Shown one piece after another: positions 4,738 to 8,082 of a stretch of 8,082 nt of DNA; position 1 is the stretch's first letter; every line of letters begins with the position of its first letter. The notes under the pieces were generated by a model. It was not told where the DNA came from. It saw nothing but the letters and a program-made list of their open reading frames with translations, and searched no databases. The DNA is taken from NCBI GenBank assembly GCA_900550615.1, contig URSX01000078.1, forward strand, positions 1 to 8,082, written 5' to 3'. Source of the DNA: an uncultured Eubacteriales bacterium. Its GTDB lineage: Bacteria; Bacillota; Clostridia; Oscillospirales; Oscillospiraceae. A program made the position numbers and the translations under genes.

Positions 4738-5491
4738 TTAGCGCAGATGGCCGTAGATCTCGTCCGTCACGGGCTCCAGCCACTCGCTGGAGGTGTTCTC
4801 ACCGGGCACCTCTACCGCCAGGTGGGAGAACCAGCTGTCCGGCGCGGCGCCATGCCAGTGCTTGACGCCGGCGGGGATATTCACCACGCCCCCCGGGATG
4901 AAGCTCCCGAGCGGGCTTTCCCTCCTCCTGATAGTAGCCACGGCCGGCCACACAGACGAGGATCTGTCCGCCGCCCTGGGAGGCGTGGTGGATGTGCCAG
5001 TTGTTCCGGCAGCCGGGCTCAAAGGTCACGTTGAAAATGCCTACCTGGGAGGTAGACAGGGGGGCCAGATAGCTCTGGCCGATGAAATACCGGGCAAAAG
5101 CGTCGTTGGGTGCGCCGACGGGGAACACCATCTGGCTCTCGTGCAGCGCCTTGCCATCTGCGGCAGGCTCCTCCGCCCAGACCTCCTTGGCCATGCGGAA
5201 GGCTGCCCAGGCCTTGGGCCAGCCTGCGTAGAAGGCCGCGTGGGTCAGAATCTCCGCGATCTCCGTCCGGGTCACGCCGTTTTTCTTGGCGGACTCCAGA
5301 TGATAGCGGAAGGAGGAATCCGTCAGCCCCTGGGCCATTAGGGCCACCACGGTCACAATGCTGCGATCCCGCTGGGCCAGCTGCTCCTCCCGGCTCCATA
5401 CCTGCCCGAAGAGTACGTCGTCATTCAGCTCTGCGAATTTGGGGGCAAACTCCCCCAGGGCATCTCTGCCCGCTGTCTGTTTCACTGCCAT
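4738..5491 (-). pseudogene. Carboxymuconolactone decarboxylase-cupin fusion, frameshifted
   Basis: With one base removed this would be a 250-residue protein: a carboxymuconolactone decarboxylase (CMD/AhpD-like) domain at about residues 32-105 followed by a cupin at about 150-235. The cupin shows NNWHIHHA at 163-170 and PAGVKHWHG at 206-214, giving likely metal ligands H166, H168 and H211; the usual glutamate is a glutamine (Q176). The CMD part has no CxxC, so a peroxidase role like AhpD's is unlikely. As given, the first frame runs to a stop at 4799 (230 residues, last 30 nonsense) and the true C-terminus continues in another frame to 4738. The switch maps to six G (plus-strand C at 4889-4894); five would restore the frame. 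RBS AGGAGG is at 5506-5501. It lies 21 bp after a lipoprotein gene, in the same probable MerR-controlled operon. Confidence 0.85.
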
Positions 5492-5512
5492 TTTCTGCTG
5501 CCTCCTGTTCTG

Positions 5513-5693
5513 TCAAATATCCAGCTTGCTGATCCAGCTGGCCACGGCCCCGGCATCGTCGGCTCCCGGCGCTGGAGCGGAGGCGTCCGGGTTTTTACCG
5601 CCGTCGGATGTGTCCGTCCCCTTGCCGGTGCAGGCACACAGGCTCACCCCCCACGGCCAGACACAAGAATAGCGCCAACAGTCTTTTTTTCAT
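5513..5693 (-). pseudogene. Short lipoprotein gene, frameshifted
   Basis: On the minus strand an ATG at 5693, with AAGGGA 8 nt upstream, starts MKKRLLALFLCLAVG, a lipoprotein signal peptide. As given, a run of six G (plus-strand C at 5647-5652) throws the frame off and the ORF stops soon after. With five G it reads on through VSLCACTGKGTD, a lipobox (LCA-C, lipidated C21), and a low-complexity Ser/Pro/Ala/Asp region to TGA at 5515-5513: 59 residues in all, 39 after cleavage. Such a short mature part may be the N-terminal stub of a longer lipoprotein, or a real small one. Function is not recognisable. It is first in the operon with the CMD-cupin gene. Confidence 0.65.
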
Positions 5694-5733
5694 AAGATCA
5701 TCCCTTCTTGCCATAGATTTGCCCCGGTCTGTA

Positions 5734-5762
5734 TTGACGGCGGGGCCGTCTGGATGTACGAT
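5734..5762 (+). promoter_or_regulatory. Possible merR promoter
   Basis: TTGACG (5734-5739) and TACGAT (5757-5762) with a 17-bp spacer could drive the MerR gene, with a leader of about 70 nt that contains the operator. TATACT at 5779-5784 is another -10 candidate without a good -35. A GACGGC/GCCGTC hairpin (5736-5750) overlaps the -35. Confidence 0.3.
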
Positions 5763-5781
5763 GCTATTAAAGTTCGTTTAT

Positions 5782-5812
5782 ACTGTGCAACTTAAAGTAT
5801 ACTTTAAGTCAA
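5782..5812 (-). promoter_or_regulatory. MerR-type operator-promoter of the lipoprotein/CMD-cupin operon
   Basis: A perfect 20-bp palindrome, ACTTAAAGTATACTTTAAGT, occupies 5790-5809. On the minus strand TTGACT (5812-5807) abuts it, and a 19-bp spacer leads to a weak -10, CACAGT (5787-5782). An over-long spacer filled by a palindrome is the known layout of MerR-activated promoters, in which the regulator untwists the DNA. TATAAA further on (24-bp spacer) is an alternative -10. Confidence 0.65.
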
Positions 5813-5840
5813 GGCTTTTTTTGAAACAGGAGGACAGAAT

Positions 5841-6308
5841 ATGGTCTACACAGTGGGGGAAATGGCCAAACGGCTGGAGGTACCCGCCTCCACCCTGCGG
5901 TATTATGATAAGGAGGGGCTGCTGCCCTTTGTGGAGCGCTCCTCCGGCGGGATGCGTATGTTCCGGGACAGCGACCTGGAGTGGCTGCAGGTCATCAGCT
6001 GCATGAAGAAGGCGGGCATGCCCCTGCGGGACATCCGACGCTACATCCAGCTGGCTATGCAGGGTGATGACACCATCGACACGCGGCTGCAGATGTTCCG
6101 CCGCCAGCGGGAAGTGCTTTTGCAGCAAATTGACGACATGCGCCGCACCCTGGAAACTGTGGAGTACAAGTGCTGGTTTTATGAAACCGCCCAGGCCGCC
6201 GGCACGGTGGATATTCCCTCGGCCATGGCGGAGGAGGAGATCCCGGAGCGTTTTCGGGCCATCCGTCGGGAACTGCGCAGCGGCAGCGGGGAAGACGGCC
6301 GGGAATAA
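5841..6308 (+). CDS. MerR-family transcriptional regulator
   Basis: A 155-residue MerR-type regulator. The winged HTH is at residues 3-70, with YTVGEMAKRL at 3-12, the strongly conserved STLRYYDKEGLLPF at 17-30, and a second HTH-like part near MPLRDIRRYI at 60-69. A dimerising coiled coil spans about 80-115 (RLQMFRRQREVLLQQIDDMR). Two cysteines (C54, C111) are present but not in a metal-binding cluster, so metal sensing is not indicated; the EYKCWFYETA segment at 108-117 is typical of MerR proteins found near oxidoreductase and CMD/cupin genes. AGGAGG lies about 7 nt before the ATG. It is divergent from the lipoprotein/CMD-cupin operon with a perfect palindromic operator between, so it very likely controls that operon and perhaps itself. 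No clear terminator follows it. Confidence 0.92.
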   Translation: MVYTVGEMAKRLEVPASTLRYYDKEGLLPFVERSSGGMRMFRDSDLEWLQVISCMKKAGMPLRDIRRYIQLAMQGDDTIDTRLQMFRRQREVLLQQIDDMRRTLETVEYKCWFYETAQAAGTVDIPSAMAEEEIPERFRAIRRELRSGSGEDGRE

Positions 6309-6320
6309 CGTCCCTTTTAC

Positions 6321-6349
6321 TTGACTTTTTCACTGCAATGCGCTAAAAT
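6321..6349 (+). promoter_or_regulatory. Promoter of the NSS transporter
   Basis: TTGACT (6321-6326) and TAAAAT (6344-6349) with a 17-bp spacer form a strong sigma-A promoter 13 bp after merR. It predicts a leader of about 110 nt before the transporter ATG. Confidence 0.7.
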
Positions 6350-6358
6350 CTAATTGCC

Positions 6359-6437
6359 TTCCCGCCAATCCGGATGCCGGGCGCGGGAACAGAACCATGC
6401 TGCGCACCCCCGGAAATGCAGCTGCATTTCCGGGGGT
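6359..6437 (+). promoter_or_regulatory. Structured leader with a 32-bp perfect palindrome
   Basis: Two strong structures lie in the transporter leader. First, TTCCCGC (6359-6365) pairs with GCGGGAA (6383-6389), enclosing CCGG/CCGG at 6370-6380. Second, 6406-6437 is a perfect 32-bp palindrome centred on ATGCAGCTGCAT with ACCCCCGG and CCGGGGGT at its ends. The next bases, CTATTTCTACAG, are only moderately U-rich, so an attenuator is possible but not obvious. It matches no riboswitch class I can recognise. Confidence 0.5.
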
Positions 6438-6464
6438 CTATTTCTACAGTCGGAGGAGAGAGAA

Positions 6465-7796
6465 ATGAAACATTCCAAGAGCACGCGGAACTTTGCCAGC
6501 CGGTGGGGTTTCGTTCTGGCCTCGGTGGGCTCTGCCGTGGGCATGGCCAATGTGTGGGGTTTTCCCAACAAGCTGGGCAGCAACGGCGGCGGCGCGTTCC
6601 TGCTGATCTATCTGCTGTTCATCTTTATTTTCAGCTATGTGGGGCTGCCGTCTGAGTTTGCCATGGGCCGCCGGGCCGGTACCGGCACTCTGGGCGCCTA
6701 TGAAAACGCCTGGGCCACCCGCGGCAAGGGTATGGGCAAGGCTGGCGGGCTTCTGGGCTGGCTGCCCCTGGCGGGTTCGCTGTGCACCGCCCTGGGTTAC
6801 GCCGTCATCGTGACCTACATCCTCAAGGCGCTGGTGGACTCCGTGGTGGGCACGCTGATGACGGCGGACACCGCCGCCTGGTTCGGCGAGTTCTCCTCCA
6901 CGCCCTTTTCCGTGGTGCCCTATCACGTCATCGTGGTGGTGGGCACTCTGCTGACCCTGTATCTGGGGGCTCACAGCATCGAAAAGACCAATAAGATCAT
7001 GATGCCTGTGTTCTTCATCATTTTCCTGGTGCTGGCGGTGCGGGTGGCGCTGCTGCCCGGGGCGGCAGAGGGCTATCGCTTCATGTTCACCCCGAACTGG
7101 GCGGCGCTGAAGGACCCCATGATCTGGATCTGGGCCATGGGCCAGGCGTTTTTCTCCCTGTCGGTGACGGGCAGCGGCATGATCGTCTACGGCGCATACC
7201 TCTCCCCGGAGGAGGATGTGGTGCACATGGCCCAGCGGACGGCCCTGTTTGACACCATTGCCGCCGTGGTGGCGGCGCTGGTCATCATCCCGGCATGCTT
7301 CTCCTACAAGCTGGACGTGGGGGCAGGCCCGGGGCTGCTGTTCGTGACCCTGCCTACCATTTTGCAGGACATCCCCCTGGGCCGGCTGTTTGCCATCATT
7401 TTGTATGTGGCCATGATCTTCGCGGGCGTCAGCTCCCTGCAGAACATGTTCGAGGCGGTGGTGGAGTCGCTGATGCACAAATTCCCCAAGCTGAGCCGCA
7501 CGGCGGCCCTGGCCATCCTGTGCGCGCTGTGCCTGGGCATCGGCCTGTTTATGGAGCCCATCGCCAAGTGGGGCACCTGGATGGATCTGGTGTCCATCTA
7601 CATCATTCCCATCGGCGCCACCCTGGGCGCGGTGTCCTGGTTCTATGTGATGAAGAAGGACGACCTGCTGACGGCGGTCAACACCGGCAGCCGCAAGACC
7701 CGGGGCGCCCTGTGGTACAGCGTGGGCCGGTATGTGTATGTGCCCCTGGCGCTGGTGCTGTGCCTGGTGGCACTGATCGGCGGCGTGGCCTTTTAA
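6465..7796 (+). CDS. Sodium:neurotransmitter symporter (NSS/SNF) family transporter
   Basis: A 443-residue inner-membrane Na+-coupled transporter, probably for an amino acid or related amine, with the LeuT fold. About 11 membrane helices can be placed, as in Tyt1-type bacterial members, rather than 12. TM1 carries VGSAVGMANVWGFP at 21-34 and the following NGGGAFLLIY at 40-49, both diagnostic. TM6 has MGQAFFSLSVTGSGMIVYGAY at 225-245, aligning with the unwound LeuT TM6. TM8 has GVSSLQNMFEAVVE at 321-334, whose S323/S324 would supply the Na2 site. LeuT's extracellular-gate arginine, in the NxxRFP motif, is a glycine here. The ATG at 6465 follows GGAGGAG at 6452-6458; the longer open frame from 6354 runs through the palindromic leader and lacks a ribosome binding site. 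The gene stands alone between its own promoter and terminator. Confidence 0.94.
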   Translation: MKHSKSTRNFASRWGFVLASVGSAVGMANVWGFPNKLGSNGGGAFLLIYLLFIFIFSYVGLPSEFAMGRRAGTGTLGAYENAWATRGKGMGKAGGLLGWLPLAGSLCTALGYAVIVTYILKALVDSVVGTLMTADTAAWFGEFSSTPFSVVPYHVIVVVGTLLTLYLGAHSIEKTNKIMMPVFFIIFLVLAVRVALLPGAAEGYRFMFTPNWAALKDPMIWIWAMGQAFFSLSVTGSGMIVYGAYLSPEEDVVHMAQRTALFDTIAAVVAALVIIPACFSYKLDVGAGPGLLFVTLPTILQDIPLGRLFAIILYVAMIFAGVSSLQNMFEAVVESLMHKFPKLSRTAALAILCALCLGIGLFMEPIAKWGTWMDLVSIYIIPIGATLGAVSWFYVMKKDDLLTAVNTGSRKTRGALWYSVGRYVYVPLALVLCLVALIGGVAF

Positions 7797-7823
7797 GGAA
7801 AAATTGAAATTGGGCATAAGAAT

Positions 7824-7858
7824 CCCCTCCGGAAGCCGCGGCTTCCGGAGGGGTTTTT
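7824..7858 (+). terminator. Transporter terminator
   Basis: CCCCTCCGGAAGCCG (7824-7838) is followed directly by its complement (7839-7853), a perfect 30-bp palindrome, then TTTTT (7854-7858). It begins 28 nt after the transporter stop. Confidence 0.92.
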
Positions 7859-7902
7859 GCGTGTGGAGGAGCGGGGCGTAGGGGAGCCTTTTAGGAGTGC
7901 GG

Positions 7903-7937
7903 ATTGCCACGACCAGCGTTCGCACTGGTCTCGCAAT
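7903..7937. repeat. ATTGC...GCAAT stem-loop repeat
   Basis: ATTGC (7903-7907) and GCAAT (7933-7937) flank GACCAG (7911-7916) and CTGGTC (7925-7930), giving an interrupted hairpin. From memory, such elements are scattered in gut Oscillospiraceae genomes; that is unverified here. Confidence 0.5.
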
Positions 7938-7967
7938 GACGGACTTTTGCAAGGGGTACGGTGAGAC

Positions 7968-7993
7968 GGCGGGACACATGGGTCCCGCCCTAC
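7968..7993 (-). repeat. TGTAGGG-type stem-loop repeat, inverted copy
   Basis: GGCGGGAC (7968-7975) pairs with GTCCCGCC (7982-7989), 6-nt loop. Read on the minus strand it is GTGTAGGGCGGGAC, a loop, then GTCCCGCC, so it has the same lead as the copy at 8007 but faces it. Confidence 0.55.
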
Positions 7994-8006
7994 ACGGCAT
8001 TATTTT

Positions 8007-8034
8007 GTAGGGGCGGACGACTCTGTCCGCCCGG
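8007..8034 (+). repeat. TGTAGGGG-type stem-loop repeat, direct copy
   Basis: TGTAGGGGCGGAC leads into a stem GGGCGGAC (8011-8018) and GTCCGCCC (8025-8032) with a 6-nt loop. With the preceding inverted copy it makes a face-to-face pair about 13 bp apart. Confidence 0.55.
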
Positions 8035-8082
8035 CTCGGTGTGTTCCTTGTGGTGCGTAGGGGAGGGGCTCTCTTGCCCACC

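Larger units (their letters stand above)
7860..8082. other. Intergenic repeat-rich right edge without a gene
   Basis: No credible ORF is seen on either strand. The stretch is a string of short stem-loops and duplicated motifs. GCGTAGGGGAG occurs at 7876-7886 and again at 8055-8065, the second running into another purine-rich unit cut by the window end. Confidence 0.6.

Noticed and set aside
6354..6464. N-terminal extension of the transporter
   Set aside because: It translates the palindromic leader, starts too close to the promoter and has no ribosome site.
6444..8081. 545-codon minus-strand open frame opposite the transporter
   Set aside because: Its composition (His, Gln, Arg) is that of an antisense shadow; the plus strand encodes a clear NSS transporter, and it also crosses a terminator and repeats.
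7860..8082. CRISPR array
   Set aside because: The repeats are unequal, in mixed orientation and without regular spacers.

Overview
This window looks like chromosomal DNA from a GC-rich, spore-forming, low-copy-repeat-bearing member of the Clostridia (Oscillospiraceae/Ruminococcaceae-like gut Firmicutes). The reasons are the strong Gram-positive ribosome binding sites, a germination protease gene (gpr) found only in endospore formers, a forespore-type promoter in front of it, the DegV family, and U-rich intrinsic terminators. Genus cannot be fixed from the sequence alone.

Layout. (1) 1-293: no convincing gene; GC-rich stem-loop repeats of a TGTAGGGGCGG type. (2) 294-2095: a two-gene operon, degV-family fatty-acid-binding protein then prmA (ribosomal protein L11 methyltransferase), overlapping by 4 bp. 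(3) 2096-3225: a more AT-rich stretch with several hairpins, a candidate type I toxin-antitoxin-like module (25-codon ORF and antisense RNA from convergent near-perfect promoters), a 70-aa XRE repressor on the minus strand, and a divergent 83-aa two-helix membrane protein; the last two share a control region with twin dyads 30 bp apart. (4) 3280-4603: gpr on the minus strand, divergent from rpsT (ribosomal protein S20, TTG start), with a sigma-G-like promoter for gpr and a vegetative promoter for rpsT between them. (5) 4738-6308: a minus-strand pair, a short lipoprotein and a carboxymuconolactone decarboxylase-cupin fusion, each interrupted by a one-base frameshift in a six-G run, divergent from a MerR-family regulator with a perfect 20-bp palindromic operator. 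(6) 6321-7858: a sodium:neurotransmitter-symporter (NSS/SNF) family transporter with its own promoter, a structured leader containing a 32-bp perfect palindrome, and a strong terminator. (7) 7860-8082: intergenic stem-loop repeats related to those at the left edge.

How the parts work together. degV-prmA and rpsT are housekeeping; gpr serves spore germination. MerR probably senses a stress or small molecule and controls the lipoprotein/CMD-cupin operon, which as read here cannot make full-length products unless the frameshifts are sequencing errors. The most interesting part is 2379-2647: two consensus promoters facing each other across a tiny basic/hydrophobic peptide gene, a Shine-Dalgarno sequence locked in a GAAA-tetraloop hairpin, and an overlapping terminator hairpin. 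This is the architecture of a type I toxin-antitoxin system, for a peptide I cannot assign to a named toxin family.
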